This document shows positions 6,518 to 13,376 of a stretch of 22,095 nt of DNA, piece after piece (position 1 is the stretch's first letter; each line of letters starts with the position of its first letter). A program made the translations under genes and the position numbers. Below the pieces are notes generated by a model. The model was not told where the DNA came from, did no database searches, and saw nothing but the letters and a program-made list of their open reading frames with translations. Origin of the DNA: an uncultured Bacilli bacterium (GTDB taxonomy: Bacteria; Bacillota_I; Bacilli_A; RF39; UBA660); NCBI GenBank assembly GCA_934096945.1, contig CAKOND010000017.1, positions 1 to 22,095 of the forward strand, given 5' to 3'.

Positions 6518-8023
6518 ATGAAGAAACATATTAAATTATTAATAGTACTAGGTATTATATTAGTGGGGAGTTTTAGCTTTTATTTATTTAAAGGTTATAA
6601 AAAAGATACTTTAGTTTATGAGAATAATAAAATAAAACCATCATCTAGTGGGATAGCAATGATGCTTGAAACAAGTGCAGGTTCAGGTAATTATGAAATG
6701 ACTACAAGAAGTGAATGGCCAACAGATGGTTATGTATTTAATGCAAATTTATCTAAATGTGAAAATGGTAGTGAGTTATCATGGGATAATGAAAATAAAA
6801 AAGTACTTATGAGTGGAAATGTATCAGATAAGTGTTATGTATATTTTGACAAATATAATCCCGTAACTATAAATAATTATCAGATAACATCAAATGGAAA
6901 CTCAATTACTATAACAATTGATGCAACAGCTGGAACAGGAACGATAGCAAAATATTTATATTCAAAAGATAATGGTGTTTCATATGTGCAAAGTGCAAAT
7001 AATACATATACTTTTACTGGACTAGATAAAGGAACATATAATATAAAAGCATATGTACAAGATTCAAATGGCAAAAATAGTGAAATAATTTCTAAAACAA
7101 TTGAAATAACTTCAATTATCTTGGCAGATTATGTAAAGTCACTATATACAGGAACGCAAGGGGAAAATAATATTTATTATCATGATAGTACACTAACAAA
7201 TGGAGCAGGTGACAATAGTTATAGATATGCCGGAGCAAATCCAAATAATTATGTATGCTTTGGAAGTACAGCAACATCATGTCCTACAGATAACTTGTAT
7301 AGAATAATCGGAGTATTTGGAGATAAAGTAAAATTAATCAAATATGATTATGCAAATAGTAATTTACTAGGAACAGATGGAGATTATAGTACAACTACAT
7401 ATTCAAAAAGTGGTTATTCAACATATAAAGGAGAATCAACAACAATAAATGCATATTACTGGAATAAATCAACAGGCAAAAATACATGGAGCGAAAGTTT
7501 ATTAAATAAAACCAACTTAAATACAAACTTTATAACAAATATAGGAGCTGACTGGGCAGCTAAAATAGCAGAAACAACATGGAAAGTTGGAGGAAATACA
7601 GGAGGAAATACATCTGAAAAATCTGACAATATAGCTTCAAAAACACCATCAGTAGCATATCAAAATGAAATAACAAATGGAGTAACAGAATATAGTGCGA
7701 AGATAGGCTTAATGTATGTGAGTGATTATGGATTTGCAGCAGAACCAAGTGCGTGGACTTTATTGATGGGTTCATATGATAATACAACCGCAACAAGCAC
7801 AAATTGGATGTATATGGGGCTTGATGAATGGACAATTTCCCGTGGCCCGGACAGTTCGTACGTTGCGTTCTGTGTGAATCGAGAAGGGCAGATTGAGCTC
7901 AACTACACCAACGCCGGCGTGGGTATGATCGGCGATGGTGTTCGCCCGTCCTTCAATCTTTCATCTTCCATAACCTATGTGTCGGGGAGTGGCAGTGCCA
8001 ACGACCCGATCGTAATAAACTAG
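6518..8023 (+). CDS. Membrane-anchored surface protein with Ig-like segment and a lectin/sulfatase-fold-like C-terminal domain (GVRPSFNL type)
   Basis: 501 aa. An N-terminal hydrophobic segment (residues ~6-24) after MKKHIK acts as a signal anchor. Residues ~112-195 form an Ig/Fn3-like beta segment (GTYNIKAYVQDSNGK). Residues ~200-500 form a long Gly/Thr/Tyr/Asn-rich extracellular domain with the ending pattern EWTISR...GVRPSFNLSSSITY...GSANDPIVIN. This ending resembles the large family of gut Bacillota surface proteins related to DUF6273 ('W.lRSp...GVRPalnL'); assignment is by pattern only. The last ~60 codons (from Ser441) switch abruptly from about 30% to about 55% GC, while the frame and the family-typical end are kept. 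The ribosome binding site AAGGATGG lies ~10 nt before the ATG. Function unknown; adhesion or ligand binding is a guess. Confidence 0.75.
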   Translation: MKKHIKLLIVLGIILVGSFSFYLFKGYKKDTLVYENNKIKPSSSGIAMMLETSAGSGNYEMTTRSEWPTDGYVFNANLSKCENGSELSWDNENKKVLMSGNVSDKCYVYFDKYNPVTINNYQITSNGNSITITIDATAGTGTIAKYLYSKDNGVSYVQSANNTYTFTGLDKGTYNIKAYVQDSNGKNSEIISKTIEITSIILADYVKSLYTGTQGENNIYYHDSTLTNGAGDNSYRYAGANPNNYVCFGSTATSCPTDNLYRIIGVFGDKVKLIKYDYANSNLLGTDGDYSTTTYSKSGYSTYKGESTTINAYYWNKSTGKNTWSESLLNKTNLNTNFITNIGADWAAKIAETTWKVGGNTGGNTSEKSDNIASKTPSVAYQNEITNGVTEYSAKIGLMYVSDYGFAAEPSAWTLLMGSYDNTTATSTNWMYMGLDEWTISRGPDSSYVAFCVNREGQIELNYTNAGVGMIGDGVRPSFNLSSSITYVSGSGSANDPIVIN

Positions 8024-8160
8024 TACATTAGGCCAAGCCTGTCTAGCGCGTCCGCGTGCTAAGTCAGGCCGGGTGCAAAATAATACGAAGTGAAGAAATT
8101 GGCGCGGTTGAAGACCCGAACTGCCGAGTCTCGCGGTTTGTGTGAGGTGAGGCACCGAGT
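7838..8160 (+). other. GC-rich 3' cassette (possible DGR-type variable region plus downstream hairpins)
   Basis: By my count, 7841-8160 contains about 175 G/C in 320 bases (~55%), against roughly 27% around it. It covers codons 441-501 of the surface protein, the stop (8021-8023) and ~137 bp of non-coding DNA, ending right before the AT-rich leader and ribosome binding site of the next gene. In codons 442-480, 27 of 39 end in C or T (NNY). The coding part ends with a constant-looking stretch (GDGVRPSFNL), and a strong hairpin follows at 8037-8069. This arrangement fits a target region of a diversity-generating retroelement or another in-frame C-terminus replacement. No reverse transcriptase, Avd or template repeat is seen in the window. 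Confidence 0.5.
8037..8069 (+). other. Strong GC-rich hairpin downstream of the surface-protein stop codon
   Basis: GCCTGTCTAGCGCG (8037-8050) pairs with 8055-8069 over 14 pairs, with one T-T mismatch, one bulged A (8061) and one G-T wobble. The loop is TCCG. No T-run follows (next bases GGGTGC), so it does not look like an intrinsic terminator. A stable hairpin shortly after a variable region is a known requirement for target recognition in the Bordetella phage DGR; whether that applies here is inference. Confidence 0.65.
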
Positions 8161-8182
8161 TATCAACATAAAAAGGAGAATT

Positions 8183-8629
8183 ATGAAAAGAAAAATAATA
8201 ATTGTATTACTTGTTGTTGGTGTAATTATAATATCTATGATACTTGGTATGAGTGCTGCTGGATATTTTACTAAACCTAAAGATGTAGCTCAAGGTATTG
8301 TAGTATCTAAAACTAATAATGAAAGTAAGCTACTTACTAGTTATGATGATTATACTAAGCTTATGAATGAATATGGTATAAGTGATTATACATTACTTAC
8401 TAATAATAGTTTTGAAAAGAATGATTATATCGTAGATTTTGTTAAATATAAAGATAGTCTAGAAATTAAGAATATTAATTTAGAAATAAATGATGATGGT
8501 GTTAAAATAATATATGATGTAAATAAAGAAATTAAAAATAGTAGTAAATATCTTATGTATTTTATACCTATAGAAAAGGGTACATTAAATAATTTGAAAG
8601 TAACTAGTCAAGTTTTTAATGAAAAATAA
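8183..8629 (+). CDS. Small membrane-anchored protein of unknown function
   Basis: 148 aa from the ATG at 8183, which has AAAAGGAG (8171-8178) at good spacing. An in-frame upstream GTG at 8090 would add 31 residues coded by the GC-rich cassette and has no ribosome binding site, so I reject it. Residues 1-3 are basic, residues ~4-27 form one hydrophobic membrane segment (IIIVLLVVGVIIISMILG), and the remaining ~120 residues are a charged, soluble, probably extracytoplasmic domain with mixed alpha/beta character and no known motif. It is AT-rich like the host genome, unlike the cassette just upstream. A terminator follows. Function unknown. Confidence 0.7.
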   Translation: MKRKIIIVLLVVGVIIISMILGMSAAGYFTKPKDVAQGIVVSKTNNESKLLTSYDDYTKLMNEYGISDYTLLTNNSFEKNDYIVDFVKYKDSLEIKNINLEINDDGVKIIYDVNKEIKNSSKYLMYFIPIEKGTLNNLKVTSQVFNEK

Positions 8630-8676
8630 ATGTGAAACAAAATTGATAAAATAAAGCAAAAACGTTTCACATTTTT
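8628..8676 (+). terminator. Intrinsic terminator after the small membrane protein
   Basis: A perfect 11-bp stem AAATGTGAAAC (8628-8638) pairs with GTTTCACATTT (8664-8674) across a 25-nt AT-rich loop, followed by T residues to 8676. Confidence 0.65.
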
Positions 8677-8716
8677 ACTTTATTATGATAGAATATTGTT
8701 GAAATGGAGAATTATT

Positions 8717-9640
8717 ATGGAAAAAAATATGGAATTAATGATGCTTTTACGAAATAAAGAAGAGTTAGAACATGAATTACAAAAGTTAGTATATGGATCA
8801 ATTGAGATTAGAGATAATAAGTATATATATGTTCATTATAGAGAAGATGGTATAGTTTTAACTAATTATGTTGGAGAGTATTCAGATGAATTATATAATT
8901 TAATTTTAAATAATAATATTAAGTCTAAAATAATAAAAAAGCAAATTAAAGATATTAATAATAAATTAAAAAAGTTAAATTATATTGAAGAAGAAGTATC
9001 TGAAAATGTTGGCAAAAATATAGATTTTGCTAAAAGACATATAGTTGATACTATTTATAAGCAAGCTATTTTAGAAGGTATTGCCACTACTTATGCTGAT
9101 ACGGAAAATATTATTGAAGGCGGTAAAGTAAATGGTATGACTTCAGAAGATGTTTTAAAAATAATAAATTTAAAACATGCTTGGGAATTTATTCTTAATA
9201 AAAATACTATTTTAAGTAATACTAATTTTTCATTATTATGTCAAATTAATAAATTAGTAGAAGAAGGTTTTTATTATACTGCTGGAAAGGTTAGAAATAC
9301 ACCAGTTAATATTGGTGGTACTAGTTGGAAACCTGGATTACCAGTTGAAAGTGATATAAAAGAAGAAATAAATGATATATTAAATAAACAAAATGATGTT
9401 GTGGATATAGCTATTGAACTTTTATTATATACAATGAAAAAACAAATATTTATAAATGGAAATAAAAGAACTTCTGTTATTTTTAGTAATCATTATTTAA
9501 TTTCTAAAGGAAAAGGTATTATTACTATACCTGTTGAAATTATAGATGAATTTAAAAATATGCTTATAAATTATTATGAAGGTAAAGATGAAAATATTAT
9601 TAAAAAATTTATAAAAGAAAAATGTTATATAGAAATATAA
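8717..9640 (+). CDS. Fic-fold protein with a degenerate active-site motif
   Basis: 307 aa from ATG 8717 (GGAGA at 8706-8710). Upstream in-frame TTG codons at 8696 and 8699 lack a site. Residues ~1-100 are a helical, charged region, possibly coiled coil (IKKQIKDINNKLKKLNYIEE). Residues ~120-140 (YADTENIIEGGKVNG) resemble the inhibitory-helix motif ending in EG. Residues ~165-290 are the Fic domain, with GKVRNTPVNIGGTSWKP and the signature QIFINGNKR (243-251) where active Fic enzymes have HPFxDGNGR/HxFxxGNKR. The catalytic His is Gln (CAA, 9443-9445) and the Asp is Asn, while the GNKR anion-binding part is kept. AMPylation activity is therefore doubtful; nucleotide binding may remain. Target unknown. 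It may be functionally linked to the HerA-like gene 46 nt downstream. Confidence 0.82.
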   Translation: MEKNMELMMLLRNKEELEHELQKLVYGSIEIRDNKYIYVHYREDGIVLTNYVGEYSDELYNLILNNNIKSKIIKKQIKDINNKLKKLNYIEEEVSENVGKNIDFAKRHIVDTIYKQAILEGIATTYADTENIIEGGKVNGMTSEDVLKIINLKHAWEFILNKNTILSNTNFSLLCQINKLVEEGFYYTAGKVRNTPVNIGGTSWKPGLPVESDIKEEINDILNKQNDVVDIAIELLLYTMKKQIFINGNKRTSVIFSNHYLISKGKGIITIPVEIIDEFKNMLINYYEGKDENIIKKFIKEKCYIEI

Positions 9641-9649
9641 TAATTTCTG

Positions 9650-9658
9650 TGATATAAT
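9650..9658 (+). promoter_or_regulatory. Extended -10 promoter of the HerA-like gene
   Basis: TGATATAAT (TGn plus perfect TATAAT at 9653-9658) lies 28 nt before the start codon. No clear -35 is seen. Confidence 0.55.
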
Positions 9659-9686
9659 TTAGATATACTAAAGGGATGTGTGATAT

Positions 9687-11552
9687 ATGTTTGGTAGAAT
9701 ATTATATATTGGTGAGTCTGAGGCTCATGTTGAAAACTTAATTAAAGATGCAAGTAGTGCAGATCTTATGAATGTTAATGTTATATTTGAAGATAGTAAA
9801 GGTACTATACTTGGAGAAGTTGAAGAATTAAATGAAAATATAATTAAAATAAGGTTTTTAGGTGAATATGTTAATGGTAAATATGTTAATGGGGTACTTA
9901 GAAAACCACTTTTAAACTCTAAAATAAGAATGATTAATAAAGATGAACTTACTGAACTAGTAGGTACGTATAGTGCATCTAGTTTTGTTTTGGGTGAAAG
10001 TGCTATTTATAAAGGATTTAATATTCATCCAAGTATTAATAGTTTGTTTTCAAATCACTTAGCTATATTTGGTAATAGTGGTTCAGGTAAATCATGTGGT
10101 GTTGCTAGAATTGTACAAAATTTATTTTCTAGTATGTATCAAGTTCAATATAATGCTAATATTTTTATATTTGATGCTTTTGGTGAATATAAAAATGCTT
10201 TTGGTAAACTTAATGAAATAAATAATAATTATTCATATAAATTTATTACAAGTAATCCGATAGATGCTTCTGATAAGCTTTTACAAATACCAGTTAGTTT
10301 ACTTACTTTAGATGATATGGCACTTTTACTTCAAGCTGATAAGCATGCTCAACTTCCAATCATAGAAAATACTATTAAACTTGCTAAAATATTTGCAACA
10401 GATAGTATTGATGCTAGAAATTATAAAAATCATTTAATTGCTAAAGCTTTGCTGGCTGTACTGTTTAGTAATGAGACTATTTCTAGTAAGAAAAATGAAA
10501 TATTTACAATACTTGAAGTATGTAATACACCTGAATTTAATTTTGACAGTGTTATACCTGGACTTGGCTATACAAGAACACTAAGCGAATGTTTTGAAAT
10601 TGATTCAAATGGAAATTTTGGTGAATCGGTTTTGATAACAAATTATATTTTAAGTAAAATAAATGAGGAACTTGATAGTATTAAGGCACCAAATGAAGCT
10701 AGTTATAGTTTAAAAGATTTTGCTAAAGCAATGGAATTTACTTTAATTAGCGAAGGATTTCAACATAATCAAAATTTACATGATGATGCTGTTATTCTTA
10801 GAGTGAGACTTAATGCTATAATTAACAGTAAAGTTGGAACATTTTTTACTCCAGAATATATACCAATTAATGAGTTTGTAGAAAGTTTGCTTGATAATGA
10901 TGGGAAAAAAGCCCAAATTGTTAATATAAATCTTGAAGATGTTGATGATATATATGCTAAAGTTATGGTTAAAATCTTTTCAAGAATGTTATTTGACTTT
11001 TCTAAAGCTAGTAAGAAAAGGGCTTCGATGCCATTTCATTTATTTTTAGAAGAAGCCCATAGATATATACAAAAAGATAACGATACATTTTTGCTTGGTT
11101 ATAATATATTTGATAGAATTGCTAAAGAAGGTCGTAAATATGGAGTTATTCTTGACATAATAAGTCAAAGACCTGTAGAAATAAGTGATACAGTTATAGC
11201 TCAATGTAATAATTTTCTTATATTTAAAATGACACATCCACTTGATATCAAATATATTGGAGAAATGCTTCCAAATATTAGTCAAGATATTTTAGATAAA
11301 CAAAAAATACTTCAACCTGGTATGTGTGTATGTTTTGGAGCAGCATTTAAAGTACCGATGATAGTTAAGCTTGAAATGCCTAATCCAATGCCTTATAGTA
11401 GTAACTGTGATGTAAGTGGATGTTGGAAAATGAGAGATGGAAATAATATTGTTTTAGAAAATAGAGATATTAGAAGTAATGAAAAGAATAAAGATAGTTT
11501 TAATCTTGAAACTCAGGATTTAGCTATGCAAGATACTGAATATTTTATATAA
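9687..11552 (+). CDS. HerA-like hexameric DNA-translocase ATPase
   Basis: 621 aa. The N-terminal ~90 residues form a HAS-barrel-like beta domain (ILYIGESEAHVENL, then RFLGEYVNGKY). The RecA-like FtsK/HerA ATPase core follows: Walker A GNSGSGKS at 129-136, IFIFDAFGEYKNAF (typical HerA 'D..GEY' after strand 2) at ~160, a Walker B-type FLEEAH at 453-458 and a C-terminal QRPVEISDTVIAQCNNFLIFK sensor region. HerA proteins pump DNA and usually work with the nuclease NurA in repair, or with SIR2 or other effectors in phage defence. Neither NurA nor SIR2 is next to it here; the neighbour is the Fic-like protein. ATG 9687 is preceded by AAAGGGATG. The ATPase call is secure, the role is not. Confidence 0.85.
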   Translation: MFGRILYIGESEAHVENLIKDASSADLMNVNVIFEDSKGTILGEVEELNENIIKIRFLGEYVNGKYVNGVLRKPLLNSKIRMINKDELTELVGTYSASSFVLGESAIYKGFNIHPSINSLFSNHLAIFGNSGSGKSCGVARIVQNLFSSMYQVQYNANIFIFDAFGEYKNAFGKLNEINNNYSYKFITSNPIDASDKLLQIPVSLLTLDDMALLLQADKHAQLPIIENTIKLAKIFATDSIDARNYKNHLIAKALLAVLFSNETISSKKNEIFTILEVCNTPEFNFDSVIPGLGYTRTLSECFEIDSNGNFGESVLITNYILSKINEELDSIKAPNEASYSLKDFAKAMEFTLISEGFQHNQNLHDDAVILRVRLNAIINSKVGTFFTPEYIPINEFVESLLDNDGKKAQIVNINLEDVDDIYAKVMVKIFSRMLFDFSKASKKRASMPFHLFLEEAHRYIQKDNDTFLLGYNIFDRIAKEGRKYGVILDIISQRPVEISDTVIAQCNNFLIFKMTHPLDIKYIGEMLPNISQDILDKQKILQPGMCVCFGAAFKVPMIVKLEMPNPMPYSSNCDVSGCWKMRDGNNIVLENRDIRSNEKNKDSFNLETQDLAMQDTEYFI

Positions 11553-11564
11553 TTATGTAATTAC

Positions 11565-11590
11565 AAGTCGCACTTTAGTGTGGCTTTTTT
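11565..11590 (+). terminator. Terminator after the HerA-like gene
   Basis: A 9-bp stem AAGTCGCAC (11565-11573) pairs with GTGTGGCTT (11578-11586), with two G-U wobbles and loop TTTA, followed by a T-run to 11590. Confidence 0.75.
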
Positions 11591-11600
11591 GAACCGAAAT

Positions 11601-11629
11601 TTGCATTTATAAGTAATTTGTGGTATAAT
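11601..11629 (+). promoter_or_regulatory. Sigma-A promoter of the glucosaminidase-like gene
   Basis: TTGCAT (11601-11606) and TATAAT (11624-11629) lie 17 nt apart, with TGG before the -10 giving an extended -10 element. The predicted transcript starts near 11636. Confidence 0.7.
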
Positions 11630-11665
11630 AATTAAGTATTATTTAAAAGGAGAGTATTTAAATAT

Positions 11666-12487
11666 ATGAAAAAATATGTGCAGGCCAATAGAAAGAAAAT
11701 ATTAATTTTTATTGGAGTATTAATTGGTATGGTAATATTACTGATGCCAACTGATACAAAAAATCTGGAAGTAGAGTATACTGCTAATCCAAAAATTGCT
11801 TTAGAAAGTAAAAAAGAAATTACTTTGGAAGAAAAGATAGAACTTACATTAAATGAAAAAAATGATACAATTAAGTTTTTAGCAGATACATTCTTAATAG
11901 ATGAAGATATTTTAAAAAATAAATTAAAGAATAATTATGAAGAACTTAATTATTTAAATAATATTGATAATTTTGATAAAATAGTACTTGACTATTTAAT
12001 ATCTTTAGAGGATAGTGAAAGTGAATTATTTGCTAAAAAGAAAATAAATAATGAAATGGGTAAAGATTATATAGTAAAATTATTAAAATATTTTAGTAGT
12101 ATGTATGAAAATGTTAATTTTGACATAGCTGCTGGTATTGCAAATGTTGAATCTGGTTTTACTTCTAAATATATGTTAAATAAAAATAATATATTTGGTG
12201 GTATGTATAATTGTAATTTGATTAGCTATAAAACTATTGAATATGGTGTATTAAAATATGTTATACTTCTTAGCGAAGGATACTTTGGTAAAGGACTTAC
12301 CACTGTTGAAGCAATTGGTAAAATATATAACCCTATGTTTAATGAAAGTGGCATTAAAATGGCAAAACCAGCTTGGGTTTATAACGTTACTAAATCTATG
12401 GAATTATTTGCTGATATACAAGATGTTGACACAAGTGAGTTAATAAATCTTAAAAATGCTCAAGACATATTGGCAAAAGAAAATTAA
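11666..12487 (+). CDS. Membrane-anchored glucosaminidase-like (GH73/FlgJ-type) protein
   Basis: 273 aa. A basic N-terminus and one hydrophobic segment (~12-27, ILIFIGVLIGMVILLM) anchor it in the membrane facing outward. A helical charged stalk follows to ~130. Residues ~150-250 resemble the endo-beta-N-acetylglucosaminidase/FlgJ fold: IAAGIANVESGFTSKYMLNKNNIFGGMY carries the candidate catalytic Glu162, followed by YKTIEYGVLKYVILLSEGY and AIGKIYNP. GH73 enzymes cut the GlcNAc-MurNAc backbone of peptidoglycan, so this suggests that the host has, or recently had, a wall; that is inference. AAGGAGAG sits 11 nt before the ATG. A lytic transglycosylase-like role is the main alternative. Confidence 0.65.
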   Translation: MKKYVQANRKKILIFIGVLIGMVILLMPTDTKNLEVEYTANPKIALESKKEITLEEKIELTLNEKNDTIKFLADTFLIDEDILKNKLKNNYEELNYLNNIDNFDKIVLDYLISLEDSESELFAKKKINNEMGKDYIVKLLKYFSSMYENVNFDIAAGIANVESGFTSKYMLNKNNIFGGMYNCNLISYKTIEYGVLKYVILLSEGYFGKGLTTVEAIGKIYNPMFNESGIKMAKPAWVYNVTKSMELFADIQDVDTSELINLKNAQDILAKEN

Positions 12488-12498
12488 TTTGATATAAT
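12470..12498 (+). promoter_or_regulatory. Strong sigma-A promoter of the structured RNA
   Basis: TTGGCA (12470-12475), a 17-nt spacer and TATAAT (12493-12498), with TGA before the -10. It overlaps the last codons of the glucosaminidase-like gene. The transcript start is expected at ~12504-12506, exactly where the closing stem of the RNA begins. Confidence 0.75.
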
Positions 12499-12503
12499 TA
12501 AAG

Positions 12504-12688
12504 TACCTGAAGGAATAATTGTCTATGTCTATATAAAACCGACTAGATAGATAATAAGGGAATCTAATTGAATTATGGTGTAGAAGACTTAACCATTAAG
12601 TGAGTAAGGATCCTAAAGTAATTCATGTGATGCCCACCTCGCGGAGAGCGGGTTTTTATCATGCAGGACACCTTTGGGTTTTTCTTTT
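12504..12688 (+). ncRNA. ssrS: Structured RNA, probably 6S RNA
   Basis: About 180 nt between a strong promoter and tcdA with no plausible ORF. The two ends pair: ACCTGAAGG (12504-12512) with CCTTTGGGT (12671-12679), 9 pairs, followed by a T-run, giving the closed rod shape expected of 6S RNA. Inside, ATTGTCTAT (12518-12526) pairs with 12547-12555, CTTAA (12588-12592) with TTAAG (12596-12600), and a GC hairpin lies at 12636-12653. In Bacillus subtilis a 6S RNA gene lies directly upstream of the tcdA homologue yrvM, near the rarA homologue yrvN; the same neighbourhood is seen here. 6S RNA sequesters sigma-A RNA polymerase. I could not match primary sequence to the family, so a tcdA leader or another ncRNA remains possible. 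Confidence 0.6.
12636..12657 (+). terminator. Hairpin with T-run inside the structured RNA
   Basis: ACC-T-CGC (12636-12642) pairs with GCGGGT (12648-12653) around loop GGAGA, followed by TTTTT (12653-12657). It looks like an intrinsic terminator 40 nt before tcdA. It could form the RNA 3' end or be an alternative to the closing stem. Confidence 0.5.
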
Positions 12689-12698
12689 GGAGGAAATT

Positions 12699-13367
12699 AT
12701 GTTTGAGAGATTAGAATTATTAATTGGTAAAGAGGCTTTAGAAAAAATAGGTAGAGTTAATATTTTACTTGTGGGTGTAGGTGGCGTAGGTGGAACGTGT
12801 CTTGAAGCTTTGGTTCGAAGCGGTATAAAAAATATAACTATTATAGATGGTGATAACTTTCAAGTTAGTAATTTAAATAGGCAGATACTAGCTACTTTGG
12901 ATGATATAGACAAACCTAAAGTAGAAGTCGCAATAAAGAGAATGTTAAGGATAAATAATAAATTAAATATTAAAGGTAAAAAGCTTTATTTGAATGAAGA
13001 AAATATAAAAAATCTTGATAATTTTGATTTTATAATAGATGCTTGTGATGATGTTAAAGCAAAACTTGGTTTAATGAAATATGCTGAGGAGGGTAATATA
13101 CCTTTAATTAGTTCAATGGGAACTGGTAAAAGACTTAATCCTAGTAATGTTATAATAACTAGACTTGATAAAACTAGTAATGATCCTTTAGCTAAGAAAA
13201 TTAGATATGAAGCTAGAAAGTTTGGTTTAAGTTTAAAAATACCTGTTGTGTGTTCTAAGGAGGATGCTTTAAATAAGGGTAGAGTAGTTGCATCAAGTAT
13301 ATTTGTACCATCTACTGCAGGTCTAACCATTGCTTATTATGTTATAGAAAAAGTGATCAATTCCTGA
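12699..13367 (+). CDS. tcdA: tRNA threonylcarbamoyladenosine dehydratase (E1-like, ThiF fold)
   Basis: 222 aa from ATG 12699 with GGAGG at 12689-12693. A longer in-frame GTG start at 12600 would lie in the structured RNA and is rejected. TcdA adenylates and cyclises t6A37 in tRNAs to ct6A. The ThiF/MoeB-type Rossmann motif GVGGVGG is at 26-32, the ATP-binding IIDGDNFQVSNLNRQ at 48-62 and the conserved DACDD further on. It is shorter than B. subtilis YrvM (~254 aa) at the C-terminus. There is no CxxC zinc motif of MoeB/ThiF type, which favours TcdA. A shared bidirectional terminator separates it from gpsA. Confidence 0.88.
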   Translation: MFERLELLIGKEALEKIGRVNILLVGVGGVGGTCLEALVRSGIKNITIIDGDNFQVSNLNRQILATLDDIDKPKVEVAIKRMLRINNKLNIKGKKLYLNEENIKNLDNFDFIIDACDDVKAKLGLMKYAEEGNIPLISSMGTGKRLNPSNVIITRLDKTSNDPLAKKIRYEARKFGLSLKIPVVCSKEDALNKGRVVASSIFVPSTAGLTIAYYVIEKVINS

Positions 13368-13376
13368 TCACTTTTT
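13348..13376. terminator. Bidirectional terminator between tcdA and gpsA
   Basis: A perfect 12-bp stem AAAAAGTGATCA (13348-13359) pairs with TGATCACTTTTT (13365-13376) around loop ATTCC. It has T-runs on both strands and overlaps the ends of both convergent genes. Confidence 0.85.

Noticed and set aside
7560..7835. 91-aa minus-strand frame opposite the surface protein
   Set aside because: Low-complexity Leu/His/Ser-rich shadow of the Asn/Thr-rich coding strand with no start signal.
7838..8160. Contamination or assembly chimera as explanation of the GC-rich island
   Set aside because: Not fully excluded, but both flanks return to host composition, the frame is kept and the protein ends with the family-typical motif, which a random join would not produce.
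8037..8160. Integron attC-like site in the GC-rich tail
   Set aside because: There is a long hairpin, but I could not find paired RYYYAAC/GTTRRRY core sites, and no integron-type integrase is in the window. The Xer gene looks like a housekeeping recombinase.
8090..8182. Upstream GTG start that would extend the small membrane protein by 31 residues
   Set aside because: The extension is encoded by the GC-rich non-coding tail and has no ribosome binding site. ATG 8183 has AAAAGGAG and begins with a basic residue run and membrane segment.
12600..12698. GTG start that would extend tcdA by 33 residues
   Set aside because: The extension covers the structured RNA and its terminator-like hairpin. 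ATG 12699 has GGAGG at good spacing and matches the family start.
12986..13330. 114-aa antisense frame opposite tcdA
   Set aside because: It lies wholly inside a well-supported gene, has no ribosome binding site and is explained by the low stop density of the opposite strand.
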